A stretch of DNA of 64,000 nt, from the NCBI GenBank assembly GCA_006384855.1, contig VCJN01000908.1, positions 1 to 64,000 of the forward strand, written 5' to 3'. Below the pieces are notes generated by a model, which made no database searches, was not told the DNA's origin, and saw only the letters and a program-made list of their open reading frames with translations. The translations under genes and the position numbers were made by a program. Origin of the DNA: Tetraselmis striata (Eukaryota; Chlorophyta; Chlorodendrophyceae; Chlorodendrales; Chlorodendraceae). Positions 31,732 to 43,870 of this stretch are shown here, piece by piece (the first letter of the stretch is position 1; each line of letters starts with the position of its first letter).

Positions 31732-34700
31732 TCATACTGGCACCAAAACCCTAGCTGCCAACTCGTTGTAGCGCGCAACAAAGCGAGTGATATCCTCGGG
31801 TGCTGTGTCATCCGTAAAGCCGCCGTATATCCAGAAGGGTCGGCAGTTGCCGATCTGGTCCTGAATCTCTCGGCGCAGATTTGAGAAGAACTCCAACTCG
31901 CCAGTGGTTGCGCACAGCTCTACGGCGGGTGCTTCGGCATCCCCAGTCATGGTTGCCTGGGGAGGTGTTTCGTCCACCATCACCACTGACTGCGCCACGC
32001 AGTATTCCTGCAGGTGGTGTTGTTTGCTGTCAGTGACTACACCCACCGGGCGCAGTAGCATGCAGCAGTACCAAGTGGAAGGTGCCAGCAGCTTTTGAAA
32101 AATGGTTGAATGTGATTGATACCAACAGAACCAGTAACATTACGGTAATCACATTAAAACCACCCAGTAGTGACAGTCATAAGGAGACTGGCCAGTCGTC
32201 ATGCGCGCACATGCCGATATATAGGACTTATTTGCAAAGTACTACCAGAGCTTTGGCTACTGGGGTGACATTTTAAGTTGCGGGATTCAGTTTTGATCAT
32301 AGTTGTATTGCTGGAAGAGGCGGCGAAGGGGCAGACCTGGAGCGTCCACGCCCGCTGGTGGTACCTTGACCGCTCACTCTCGCAGCTGCGGATAGCAAAG
32401 ACCGTGTGTGCCCCGCAGTAGACAGCCATCATGCGGCTGAGGAGCGTTGTCTGCAGCAGTCCGGGCTTCTGGTAGACTGCCAGCTTATCAATCCAGACGT
32501 ACTGGTGTGAGGAGCGGCGCAACACCGCCAGCACCGCGCTCACTTGAAATCTCGAAAAATTGATGGACGTAGTCTTCCCCAGCGGCTGTGACTCCGTGTG
32601 CCAGCGATAGCTAATTGCCAGCGTCTCCTGCGTTGTCGCATGCAGCGACCAACAGCAGCAATGACATTTGAATATGCAACATTGCAGCAGCGGCGCACGC
32701 GGACGTACATAGAGATGGATGAACGGAGATGGAAAACAAAATACATACAAACCAAACGAAAGGAAACGTTGACTACCAGCCTGGGGCAATCAGTAGTAAG
32801 ATAAAGTCTGCCACAGTCAGCCAAGCAGGTAAGTAACGCAACTGACAGTGAGCGCAACAGCATGTCACAGGTGTTGGGTGGCCGGGGGTGCATGCAGCCA
32901 GATAGGCAAAAGTCACCTGCATGCGAAGCGCAGATGCTTTGTACGTTGGCAGGTCTTGCGCGTCTGAAAGGTCCTTGCCTGCAAGCAGGGCCTCAAGCTT
33001 CCGGCAGAGCCGCCGGCGTGACACCAACAGGCCCATCCCCGGGCCGCCGGAGAGCCTCAACTGGTCAAAGCTCATTGTCCCGTCACCAGCAAGACCAAGT
33101 GCAACTAGAGAGAGCAGCTTGAGGGTCCATCCGACCACACCATACGTAAAGGTGCCCATTGCAGATGGCAGGTTGACCCAAATCATAGTGGCGGCCATCA
33201 AAAGGGCCAGATGCAGCTGCCGCACGCTGGGCTCCGCCACACATACGAATTGCACTTTTGTTGCTGTGTTTTCCATCCTGTCAGGGGAGAGCACGTTGCT
33301 TAGCGAAAGGCGCTAAGCGCCAGGTGATGTAGATCCCACAGGCCGCACAAAGTGCACAGATTGAGGTTGGGCATGCAATCGCTGTACCTGGTGAGGATCC
33401 CTGTGTAAGACGGAAGTTCGCAGGGCTCATTTTCATCTACAGGCGCCAGGCCCGCACGAGTTGCGTCGGGATATCCTCCTTCTGGTGCCTCGCACAGGGT
33501 CGGAGACGGCGCGATTATGGTGCTGGGCATTATTTGAAGATTTGCAATCCTGCTTCCAGGCCTCCCCAGCTTCAAGCAGCAAACCTTGCCAGTGAGCCAC
33601 ACCCAGATGCGCCAGGCTGTGCGGATCAGTGGCTTCACTGATGCTGTGACAAGACCGCCCCATGCCGCCACAGAAAGGGAAAACAGCGCACTAATGCTGG
33701 CGAAGTAAAAGTGGAACTCTATCTCCCCTCGAGTGAGGCCTGGAGCCACGAGGGAGATGCGGTTTGAGTGAGCTATGCTGCCCACGGCGAGCATGACTGC
33801 CACGAGGCTGGGCACAGGTAGCCGTACCACGCGCTGCATGTACCGACTTCCGCACCTGGCCATGGCCTCCGAGGCAAGCGGCTGCCACATGTAGCGGGGT
33901 GTCACTATTACCACGCTCATCAGCATGACAACCCAGACCGCGTTGAAGGTGTTGATGACCATTTCATGAAAGTATGTCAACACGCACACGCCAAGCTCGG
34001 GGCCGCATATGTCAAGGATCCTCCTGTGCGCCCACTCCATTTCCTCCCCGGTTCTGCACCTGCAGCGCATAAAAAGGCGTTAGCTAGCCACCGATGCATA
34101 TTTCTTGGTACAGTAGCAATTGGACACGCACTGGGCTGAAACCCGTGTTGCAGACGTAAAAGCGACCCTGGTTTTTGCAGCACAAATCTAGCTTTGCTCA
34201 AACATGGTAAATGCAGCCATAGCACGCGCTCTACACCTAACGGTGTCAAACTCATACGCATGCCCAGGGGACTTATGTACGCACCACCCAAGCAGAAATG
34301 TGGTCGCTCTGTGCTACAGACATGCCAACCGAGAATTATCTGCACTATTGTACACCATATCTGCGTAGGCCCAGGGTAAATGAATATCGATAGCACATCT
34401 CTCAGGCCCATTTGATGTGTGTGCGCGCGCGCGCGTGTGTGTGTGTGTGTGTGTCTGCGTGTGCGTGTGTGTGTCTGCGTGTGTTCGTGCGAGTGATGGG
34501 CGCCGTACGTATTTTCCGAAATATGAATGTCCCATTTCCCAAGCAGGCCCAGCCGCTGGGGCGAAAGTTGATGTTAGGCAGACCAGTGTTTGAAAGAGTG
34601 CTGAAGGAGGCGCTTACTGTTCAAGGAAACTCAAAGTCCGCGTCCACATGTTCTTGGCCATAAAGGCGATAGAAACTCCGCACCCAAGAAAAATTCCGCA

Positions 34701-35108
34701 AGCGACGATCTCGTGCAGCCGTCTAACCGCCCGCACCGTCCCGGCGAAGTACTCCCTGCTGGTCGCCGCCACCCAGTGGTTGGCGGATGCCGACCTGGGT
34801 CGCCATATTCGGTAACACCGGCCGAGAAAGTCCACTGTGATCACCTGCAGAGCTATGCCGATGGGGCCCAAGTACGTCAGCTCGGAAATTCTGTTGCATA
34901 TCGGCGACTCGCTGGGCGTCGAGCAGGCGAAGGTGTAGCAGCAGCAGTGTACGCCGTCCAGGAAAAGTACGTCAGCGAGCCGAACAGCCACAGACATGCC
35001 GAAGGTTCCCCAGTACACATAGTTTCGGAGCGCGGGTGCGAGTCGCCAGGCCAGCCCCAGCTGTCCGACGTTCAATTCGACCGCCCGGTTCACTGGTGCC
35101 TCCGCCAT
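31732..35108 (-). CDS. polytopic membrane protein with a HET-like domain
   Basis: Proposed exons (minus): 35108-34618, 34059-33388, 33277-32917, 32627-32337, 32007-31732; about 696 aa, all phases consistent. Exons 1-3 code roughly seven to eight hydrophobic segments, for example YLGPIGIALQVITVDF, IVACGIFLGCGVSIAFMA, AVWVVMLMSVVIV, VPSLVAVMLAVGSIAH and LKLLSLVALGLAG. Exons 4-5 give AISYRWHTES, then YVWIDKLAVYQ, SRMMAVYCGAHTVFAI and RAWTLQ/EYCVA. These match the order in heterokaryon-incompatibility (HET) domains (SYxW, WIDxxCINQ, Mxx(I/V)YxxA, RxWTLQE). No signal peptide is seen. The frame stops at 31732, but the next frame codes a convincing continuation (LRALWPILANVPVSSQQE) to 31545, so a frameshift or missed small intron near 31740-31770 may truncate it. 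Role unknown; HET domains are TIR-like and act in self/non-self or cell-death signalling in fungi. Confidence 0.7.
34419..34497 (+). repeat. (GC)n/(GT)n microsatellite in intron 1
   Basis: GCGCGCGCG followed by GT and GTCTGCGT units, inside the first intron of the HET-like gene (intron 34617-34060). Confidence 0.9.
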
Positions 35109-36035
35109 GTCCCGGTGCGGAGGGGCTGACGGACCCGTAGGCTCGCTGCGGTGGAGAGGACTGCCTTAAAGCTGCCCTCCGATTTACGCGCGTGCGCGCA
35201 TCTTGCTTGGTCGCCAGGTACGCTGAAGAACATGCTGTCGTTATGACATCGCTGAGATTATGTGATATTATCGCTAAGATGTGTACACATGAGATAGGAT
35301 GTGCGCGGCCGCGGCGGTGCTGCTGGTCGCCCTCACGCGGTACGGGCGTGATACGAGCAGTTAACTCCTGGTATACGAGGATAAATTGAAGGGTGTTGTC
35401 TCTTGTGTCTCTCTTTTGCTGGCAACCTTTCATAGTTATTGCTGTTAGTTATGTTTGTAGCGCGCTTTTGTGAAAGCCCTTATTTAATAAATTTTGAATT
35501 GAAGGGTGTTCCATACCTGTACAGTACCAGTATCATGTATGGGGATAGACAGACGGTAGGCACTACGGTAGCGACTATCCACCGCGTATCGCGCATCATA
35601 GCACTTAAAAACCTGCAGTGGGGGTTTTGTTCCCTCTTTTTTGGCAACCTTTATTCATAATTGCTTTTTGTGCTGATTTTAGTGGGCACATTTTATTAAA
35701 GCACTGATGTAAGAACATTAAAACTGTATTGCCGGCCATTCTGCGGGCCGCATCAGTGAGCCGAAGATGTCCATCTCGTGCATTTTTGGGTGTGAGTAGG
35801 CCCACGGGGCGTATCCCTAGAGATAATGTCCGCAATGAAAAAGGTGGCATAGATGGGTGGTGGGTCGCGCCAACTAAGCTGTCGCAAGGGCAGGTGCAGT
35901 CACCTCGTGGGGCGGGAGCGTCATGTAGCATGGCTGTCGCATGCTGTCGCTAGCGCCGCTGGACATCGGGAAGTCCAAGCGGTACAGGTATTTTACCATG
36001 CAGGTAGCTAGCGTACGAGTAAGGATTACTCCTTT
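35109..36035. other. upstream region of the HET-like gene
   Basis: No gene. A short direct repeat (TCTCTTTTGCTGGCAACCTT near 35408 and CTCTTTTTTGGCAACCTTTA near 35632), each followed by a related ATTGCT string, suggests a small duplicated insertion. Confidence 0.5.
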
Positions 36036-36276
36036 TATTATAGTATAGCAGTACTAGCGCAGTGTGCCGGCAGTGTGCAGTGTGCAGTGTGCGAATGTGC
36101 ACAGCGACAGCAGTATCCTGGGCGCCCGCCACTCAGGTGCGCGCGCCGCTACATGGCGGCGCGGGCGCTGCGGGCGCCACAACATTTCCTTTAACCTCAC
36201 CGCATCCCCCAGCCCCTCCCACTTGGCTGCCCCTCGTCAGGGGCCCACGCCCGTGCCTTGCACCCGGGCTATAAGA
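36036..36276 (+). repeat. 5' LTR of copia-type element
   Basis: Starts TATTATAGTATAGCAG, ends CCCGGGCTATAAGA. It differs from the 3' LTR by a few substitutions and two 4-bp length differences that cancel. Confidence 0.9.
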
Positions 36277-36370
36277 GGTTATGATGCCCTCCTAGCCTCA
36301 CAGCGTCGCTTCCCGCTGTGTGCTCCGTCTCGATGCGCCGCGCCCGCCTGCACGGCGCGGCCTCCTGACC

Positions 36371-37360
36371 ATGTCGCCCGGTTTCTCCGTGAGCGTTTGT
36401 ATGTCCGACCTCATGCCTGCCCCGCCGCCGCCAGCCGCCGGCGGATCCTCCGACCAGTGGCCCGCACTCGACCAATCCTTTGGCCCCCTATTCCATGTCT
36501 CCTGGGGACAAGTCAGCTCTGCAGCGGTCCAACACGCCGTGCAGATGCAGCAAGCTGCCTCAGCCGAACTGATGTCTCAGCTGCTCGCGCTGATGCGAGA
36601 CATCGCGCACGATGCTGCCACGGCCGCCGCCCGCGCGGTTCTGCATGCGCATTATCTGCCCCGGCTCTCTCTCCAGCACGAAACGGCGCAGCCGGAGCCC
36701 GCGCCTCCGCCGCCTGCCGCCCCCGTGCAGCCGGAGCCAGTGCCTCTGCCGCCGGCCGCCCTCGTGCAGCCGGAGCCCGTGCCTCCGCCGCCTGCCGCCC
36801 CCGCGCAGCCGGAGCTCGTGCCTCCGCCGCCTGCAGCCCCCGCGCAGCCGGAGCCCGTACTTGCCGCCGCCACCTCAGCGCCCGCCGCTATCCGGCACGC
36901 CGCCATCCGCGCAGCCAGAGCCCGTGCCTCCGCCGCCTGCCGCCCCCGCGGAGCCGGAGCCCGTACCTGCCGCAATCACCTCAGCGCCCGCCGCTATCCC
37001 GCACACCGCCATCCCTTCAGCCGCCGCCATCTTGCCAGCGCCATCGCCACCGACAAGGCCCCGCTCCCCCAAGAGGACCATGACATGTATCGGTGCTGGT
37101 TTCCTGGGCTCTGTCAACTTCCTCACGATGTGCACCGGACCAGACCTCGCCTTCGCTATCAGCGTGCTCAGAAGGTTTCAGTCTGCCCCGCAGAAGACCC
37201 ACCTCATGCGTGCTCTGCCATCTCAAAGGTACCCCTGCCTTGGGCATCACCTACGGGGCCACTGAACCGGGGGGGGGGGGGGGCTCGCCTCGTAGTCTAC
37301 TCAGACTCCGACTGGGCAACTGACACCAGCAACCGGCGCTCTCAGTCCGGTGACATCAGC
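36371..37360 (+). pseudogene. internally deleted copia polyprotein
   Basis: An ATG at 36371 begins MSPGFSVSVCMSDLMPAPPP in a frame continuing through SWGQVSSAAVQHAVQMQQA and a Pro/Ala/Glu repeat (AQPEPVPPPPAA, several units). After a frameshift the end of pol appears: GSVNFLTMCTGPDLAFAISV, RFQSAPQKTHL, then GTPALGITYGAT and LVVYSDSDWATDTSNRRSQS. These match the end of reverse transcriptase and the RNase H start of Ty1/copia. A G-run at 37268 breaks the frame. Integrase and the core polymerase are absent. Confidence 0.8.
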
Positions 37361-37471
37361 ATGCTCAATGGTGCCCATCATCAAAGCCCTGCCAGAATCT
37401 ACCCACACCCTGCTACTTAGACAAGCATGGGCACTAGTCAACTGTATGACCGGCCTATGCTTGAGAGGGGC

Positions 37472-37712
37472 TATTATAGTACAGCAGTACTAGCGCAGTG
37501 TGCCAGCAGTGTGCAGTGTGCAGTCAGTGTGCGAATGTGCACAGCGACAGCAGTATCCTGGGCGCCCGCCAGGTGCGCGCGCCGCTACATGGCGGCGCGG
37601 GCGCTGCGGGCGCCACAACACTTCCTTTAACCTCACCGCATCCCCCTGCCCCTCCCACTCGGCTGCCCCTCGTCAGGGGCCCACGCCCGTGCCCTGCACC
37701 CGGGCTATAAGA
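37472..37712 (+). repeat. 3' LTR of copia-type element
   Basis: Partner of 36036-36276, same length. Confidence 0.9.
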
Positions 37713-38444
37713 CCTTTATATACTCCTCTGGCTTGCCAATAGTTTTGAAGTGTAGTGTACTAGCGATTAAGAGATCAACAAAAGCCGCGCCCGCTCGTAA
37801 AAGCGGCCCATACTGGTGTGTGCCTAAACGGCCGTCATAGAGACGCTGCAAGGGTTTCACTGGTACCAGTCCTCTCCCGGGGGCGGGAAAAAAAGTGGTG
37901 TGAAATACCAAAAGGGCAGTAACAAATCCACTAGATGCTAAAAGTGGTACTAAAAAGTCAACAAAAGCGCCCCGTACAGGTACTCATTGCCCATCATACA
38001 GCTACAGTACCACCGACGACCCACGTACGTACTGACGTACCGACCCGCGCATCAATCCTCCGCCAATCGTCTATATCGCGCCGTCAGCATGCCCCCGTCC
38101 AGGGTGTGGTCGGGTCCGTGGCAAGCCCGCGACCCGGCGAAGCTGCCCCGGGTGGGGGTAAAAACAATGTTGGCAGCCTAACGACCATACCACACCCACC
38201 TAGTGTATCGCTTGACTGGAATAATCAGGCCGCGCCCGTGTGTGGCGAGGTGCGAGGCGCGCGAATAGCGACCAAACAGCCGATAGGAGAGTTTAGATAT
38301 GATGCGTATTTGGCCGCAATAACAGGGCTCGGGTCGGTTGCTACTTAGCGTGTGCCGCCGGTCGCCTGTGCCCTGTGCGAAACTGGCCGCTTGGAGCGCT
38401 GCGAGGCTGCGCAGAGGAGAGCTTGATCCCGAAATTGCATCAGC
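37713..38444. other. intergenic with a dispersed repeat fragment
   Basis: No gene. Contains a fragment at 37853-37897 that recurs inverted at 44814-44853. The rest is unassigned upstream sequence of the next gene. Confidence 0.5.
37853..37897 (-). repeat. dispersed repeat fragment
   Basis: The minus strand reads TTTTTTTCCCGCCCCCGGGA, GAGGACTGGTACCAGTGAAA and C. The plus strand at 44814-44853 has the same series (TTCGTCCCCGGGACAGGACT then GGCACCAGTGAAAC). Confidence 0.7.
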
Positions 38445-41400
38445 ATGGCCTTCGTTGTCACAGGGGTTGCAGCCGTTGCAGCTGCGCAGTGGCTTGGCTC
38501 CGCACTGCTGGCGGGCGACGAAGACGAATACAATTGCACGGCCAATCACGTGAGTGCTCGTGCGGATAGCCGCAGCTCATCCGATATGGTCGCTACACCC
38601 AGCCTTCTAAAATAGTATGTAGCGACTGTATTTCATGCCATGCACAGCATCGGGGGGGGGGGGGGGGGGGGGGGGGGGGTTCGAAGTACTGACTGGCTAC
38701 TCGGCCTCGTTGGGCACAGCGACTCCGGGTTAGGACCCAGCTCAGGGGCACAGTAGGTAGAACGGTGAGTACGTCGACAAAGGGTTTGCTCGGATGGCGG
38801 ACAAGGTGATACAGTAAGTCGTGCAACTGATTATGATGGATGTCGCGTTGTTTTCCTCAAGGACGCCGTCGCACTGCTGAGAGCGAGCCAGGCCAGAAAG
38901 GCGCTTCTCACTACGTCGAAATCAGCGCACTCCCATGCAAGGTTCCAACACCTCCAGGTAAGCAGGGAATCGGGAGGACGTGGAACATCGTCACTGACTC
39001 CAGCGTGTGTACAACAATTATGCATACAAGAATTGTCTAGGATTTTCTCACTGTTTGATGCCGGGACATGCGTACAGGGAGCCTGGCACGCGGATACATT
39101 GCCAGACCTTCCAGCCAACATCCGACGCCGGAATGCCATGCAGCGCTTGGGGCAGGCCTTGCGCAGGATTTTCGCCAAGCGTCCTGACACGGCGCCGCAG
39201 GATGGCTCAGAGCACAGCACTGGCGTCTGTGGACCAGAGGAGGAGCTGGATGTCACCGTCCAGCGCTGGAGACAACGCACAGAGTCAACAAAAGAATTGT
39301 TGCTGATACAGGCAGACACACAGGGATGCTGCGATGTGGCGGCAAGCGGTTTACCATCTCCCACCTCCCCACAGATGGTTGCCACACAGACAATGGTCAA
39401 GGGAGAGCAGGAAAGTTCCCTTGCACTGCCAGCGCATTTGTCACCGGCAACGCCTGAGCTGCAGACACAGCATTTCCGGCAGCGGGATGCATCTCCCTCG
39501 TCAGAATTGCCCGGCGGATCACATCATCGCTCGCCCAGTCTAGCTCAGGCCACACTACTTGAGGGCTGCACCGCAGTAAACAGCGCCCTACTAGCAGCCT
39601 CTTCAGAGCTCAGGCATGGCATGCACAGACCTGAGGGGGTTCTTGAAGATGTGCCAATGAGTTCATGCCGGGGAGCGGGTGCAGGCGAGGAGGCGCCAGG
39701 TTACGCGCTTGCAGTCCGCGATGCTTCCACAGGAGGAACTCGTTCTTCGTCAATCTCAGAGGGATCTCAGGCTTCAAACCGCAATGAATGCGCGAGCCCT
39801 GGATGCCCCATCCCCGGCCTGAGCCTGGGCCATTTAGATATTTACATGCGGTGTTCAAGGTGCGTGGCTTACATGATTGACCTGCCACGAGTGGTGTGTT
39901 TGATCCTCGTTGCTGCCGGATTATCTGAGACATACGTACGGGTTTCCCTGTGGTGTGCACAGCGCACATGTGGACGCATTGTCTAGGCGCGCCAGCAGCA
40001 GCAACTTGAGTGTTGAAGACTCACCAGCCCGGACTGAAAAAGGTCGGAACAGTCCTGAGCAAGATGTCTGCAGCCAAAGGGAGCCCGGCACGGATGCCTC
40101 GTTTCATGGGGGGGAATGTGGAGGGCTCTCGGGCAAAGTTCTGCGCGCTGGTGCTGGCTGGCCATCTTCTGAAGTTCTTCAGTTTGTCTCAAGACGTACG
40201 CAGACGGCGATGGAGGGCTCAACAAGTCCACGCAGCAGTGCAGGCGAAATGCCTGTACCCTGCAGCTTAACCTCGAGCGACATTGCTTGCAGAGGCACTG
40301 GGGAAGAAGAGGACGCTTGCAGCCCAGTACGTGCTTCCGGCAAAGCGCAGCTTCACCCTGCTGGTGATAACGCCGAGTTGGCAGAGTTCCTCATGCTAGA
40401 AGCAGCGGTGGTTTGCGCAGACGCAGATGCACCAGAGATGCACCAACAGCTCGGAGCAGCCTACAAGGGAAAGACCAGTGCAGAGCACCTGCTTGGTGAT
40501 GACAGTGCTGCTTTGGCAGAGTTCCTGGAGCTGGAGACAATGCTTAATTGCAGCGCAATGGCGTTTTCAGAGGAGGCAACCGGCATGTCAGAGGGCAATC
40601 TGCGGTACAACAAGGTGCGGACGGCCGCTCCAGGCGAACCGGTGCTCTGGGAGGCTCAAGACCGCCAACAGTGCTGCTCTTTCAACTGAGACTGCCTCCT
40701 TGCCAGAGGAATCTCCCTCGACCCCATCCGTGAGGCTTTGTCTGGACTGGCAAGAGGCGGACAATGCCTTCAGCTGCACACTGCAAACTTCAGACGTGGT
40801 AACTCCATCTCAGAGCTCTGGATGTCCGCCTTTACAGGGTGGCGGTGTACATCATAGCAATGTCGGAGCTCGCAATTCGTCTACTTCAGGCACTGCCACT
40901 CCGCGGAGCTCTTTCAGCTCATGTGGCAGCTATGAGCCCGCAAACGCGCAACATTGGCCAGCGCTGCAAGACTGCGGAGCAACACAGTGGCCTCTTGATG
41001 CTGGAGCATTTCACTGTGAGGCATCTAGGAGACTGTCCGAGCCATCCAACAGTTCCATCAAGCCTGCACAGGTGCCAAGTCTCCGACTTCCCCGTGGTGC
41101 ATTTAGCTCACCGTCTCTGAGCTCTCTACAGTACCAGCAACAGATACTGTATCACGAGAACACCAGCTTCCTGGCACAGCATGAGTCAATCAATTGCCCA
41201 TCGCCGCCGGCAGTCCTCCGGCCTCTGACGATTGATATGCCAGAAGTCAGTGACGCGCTCGTCTCGGAGCTTCTTTGCCTTCAGGAGGACCTGGAAGCAG
41301 TAAGTCGCAACAATTCACTTCTCACGCACCGCCCCATGATCACAGGAGGCTGCGATCTTGTAACGCCAAGAGAGTTTGAAGACCAGCCAGAGGAGCACCC

Positions 41401-42154
41401 CACCAGGTCGTCTGCAACCTCTGGCAGCCATAGGGATCCAGATGCTGCCCATCAGGCAACACAATGGAAGTCTGCTCGCGACGTCAGTGCTGCCATGGGA
41501 AACTTGCAAGAGGCGGGCCGACAGGAAGAGCACTCCTTGACGCACCATATCCTCCGGCTGCAGCGGGGGATAACGCAACTGCACGACGATCTCGCGGCAG
41601 GATTGGAGCTACGCGACGAGAGTCAGATTATGGCAATTACACTGGAGCTGGGCATCTTGCGGGCGACAATCACAGCTGCCCTGGAAGCGCAGTCGGTGCA
41701 GATGCAGTCCACCCACTTGACACACCCGCAGTCCGCGCCAATATCGCCATTAATTACTCCACGTGACAAGACTACGCAATCGCATAATGGTGACTATGGT
41801 GACCTGCAGGATTCCACCTATAAGCAGGATCTGCTCAACCCACAATCTGCGTCCAGACCATCGCTCGACAAAGCCAGGAGGAGCCGCTTGGCCCGCAGGA
41901 GAGCCACGGTGCGCTTCGCTCGGCAGTCTGTGCCAGACGAAGTGCTGTCATCTCCTTGCTACTCCGCGCATGAGGCCAGTAAGACTCAGACGTACAGTAC
42001 GGTGAGGAGCAAATCAACTGGCAGGCTGGCAGATGCCGCTGGTCAACACAGCCCACGTCAAGCCAGTAGGCAGACAACAACGGTCGGGGATGAAGACCTC
42101 GGCCAATATAGCACAATCACACAGCATCAGCTGCAAAACATCGCAAAAAACTAG
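38445..42154 (+). CDS. unrecognised five-exon protein, about 1,032 aa
   Basis: Exons: 38445-38549, 38862-38957, 39078-39859, 39963-40614, 40691-42154, with consistent phases. The acceptor of exon 5 (AACTGAG) is the weakest call. The N-terminus (MAFVVTGVAAVAAAQWLGSA) is hydrophobic and could be a signal peptide or anchor. A short basic helical region follows (RRRNAMQRLGQALRRIFAKR). Most of the protein is polar and Ser/Gln/Pro-rich. Two related acidic motifs, AELAEFLMLEAAVVC and AALAEFLELETMLNC, lie about 50 residues apart, and SDALVSELLCLQEDLEAVSR may be a third relative. Near the end is a helix (LTHHILRLQRGITQLHDDLA) and a basic cluster (KARRSRLARRRATVRF). I know no family with this layout. 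Confidence 0.65.
38652..38679 (+). repeat. poly-G tract in intron 1
   Basis: Uninterrupted run of 28 G inside the first intron of the preceding entry's gene. Confidence 0.95.
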
Positions 42155-42989
42155 CGTGAGGGAAGTCCCTATGGGCTGTTCACTCCAGGTTTCAGAATTG
42201 TGAAATTAGAGGGTCACTCCGTCCTTGACAGAGTATTGATTGGGTCATTCTTGTGGTCATTTGATGTGGGATGGCCAAGTGTGCTGAGAAACGGCCATTC
42301 TCTCTTGTCATATAATACAAGATGAAAGTTAGGGCGCAGCTTCATGAGCATGGTAAAAAAGCCAAAGTCGCAGCTGCATTATGAATAGTGATGCGCGCGT
42401 ACTCCCACAGTCGGCCAGCAAAAAATGCTCAGGCTGGTAGATATATCCACTCTCGACACATATTAATACAGTTTGCCACACAATCATGTCTCCCACCCCA
42501 ATTTCTGATAATATAACGCGGCGTTCTTTTCAAACCTTAATCAAATCACAATAGCACCGTGATTTTCACAGAGTAACTAGGCGTGCAGACGACTACAAGA
42601 AGTGCCGGATATGTAATTTTCCGCCATTCCCCACTAAGGGTAATAACCAGCAGAAGGGTCTAGAGAGAGGGGGGAGGGAGAAAGGGGGGGGGGGGGGGGG
42701 GGGGGAGGAGAAAGAGGGAGGGAGGTAGAGAGAGAAACCCTTCATTGAGCTGTAGGTGGCTGAAGGGCATCACGGCATCCCGGCCGTAATTTAAGGCAGA
42801 AAAGTGTATGTTTCATTGTTTATGACTGCGAGGAGGTTCCTATTCACAATACATACTCTCAGAGTTGCTGATTTGGTGCCATTCAGGTGCGGGCAGGCGG
42901 AGGGTATACTTGTTATTATGCACGGATGAGCTGCTCTGGAGCTACCCGTACTCGAATTCGAGAAAATCCATTTTGCACGCGCGGCAGGT
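42155..42989. other. intergenic
   Basis: No gene. Contains a purine-rich tract with a G-run (42670-42735). Confidence 0.5.
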
Positions 42990-43870
42990 TGGATGTAGCT
43001 CTTCGATCTATATATTTACACTGGCTGGCTGCTGGTCGTGCTGATCTGGTGAAAGTGTCCCCGCAGTTGATTAAATACTTCAAGCGATGGGGTCTGGAGC
43101 TGCACGTCAAACAATGCTGCTAGCAAGTCCCAGGTGCTCTTCTGTGCAGTGACACCGTCAACCTACACTCATCCATCAACACTCGATGGGGCAGACCTAT
43201 CAGACATCCTGATGCCCGGGGGCCTCTTCTGCCTCTGGTGGATAGTTTCGTGTATCTTGGCAGCTTTCTGGCCGGTGATTGCAGCGGTAGCCGTGATGTT
43301 CACAGCAGGATTGAGTCGGCAGGCAAGGCATTTGGGAGCTTGCGCAGGTGCTTATTCGCATCCAGCAGCATCTCTCTGCATGTCAGGCGAGCCATATACA
43401 CCACCGTCATCCTCTCCATCCTCCTGCACGGCTGTGATTGCTTGTCACTGAGTGCTCTGTACTCCCGGCTTCGCCTACTCCATGCTCAGTGCACGTGGGT
43501 CATGGAACGGGTCATGCGCAAGGGCACTTGGAGATAACACATATCTATAGTGAGGCTGTGCAAGGAGCTGGGAATTTACTCCATTGTCTATTACATAGCC
43601 CAGCGACAGCTTGGCTGGCTCAGGCATGTCAGCCAGGTGAACTTTAGCGCATCTACACCGCCGCATGTTGTCTGCATGGGTGCCTCACAAGCGCCCTAGG
43701 GGCAGCCCCAACAAGACCTGTGGCGGCGCGATCCAGAAGGCCCTAAAGATATTTAGCGTCGACACCAAATGGCAATCAATAGTGACCGATTGCATAGCAT
43801 GGCACCAAGCGCTGAAGCAAAACCACTTCAAAAGCAAGCCGCAGAAGAGCAGACGTAGCCTTGTTGAAAA
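42990..43870 (+). pseudogene. LINE reverse-transcriptase 3' fragment
   Basis: Pieces in shifting frames follow the C-terminal order of non-LTR reverse transcriptases: QLIKYFKRWGLELHVKQ, then VDSFVYLGSFLAGDCSGS, RIESAGKAFGSLRRCLF, AIYTTVILSILLHGCDC, LRLLHAQCTWVMERVM, KELGIYSIVYYIAQRQLGWL and HKRPRGSPNKTCGGAIQKAL. At least three frameshifts. The catalytic palm lies upstream and is absent, as is typical of 5'-truncated LINE copies. Confidence 0.8.

Larger units (their letters stand above)
36036..37712 (+). mobile_element. short Ty1/copia-type LTR retrotransposon
   Basis: Two 241-bp LTRs (36036-36276 and 37472-37712) flanked by the 5-bp target duplication CCTTT (36031-36035 and 37713-37717). A purine tract GAGAGGGG (37463-37470) ends one base before the 3' LTR. 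The sequence right after the 5' LTR, GGTTATGATGCCC, resembles the complement of a methionine-tRNA anticodon region, the half-tRNA priming used by Drosophila copia. Only the start of a gag-like ORF and the end of pol remain, so the element is an internal-deletion derivative. The LTRs are nearly identical, which suggests recent insertion. Confidence 0.92.

Noticed and set aside
36652..36975. Minus-strand Gly/Ala-rich open frame
   Set aside because: It is the antisense of the Pro/Ala/Glu repeat in the copia gag-like region.
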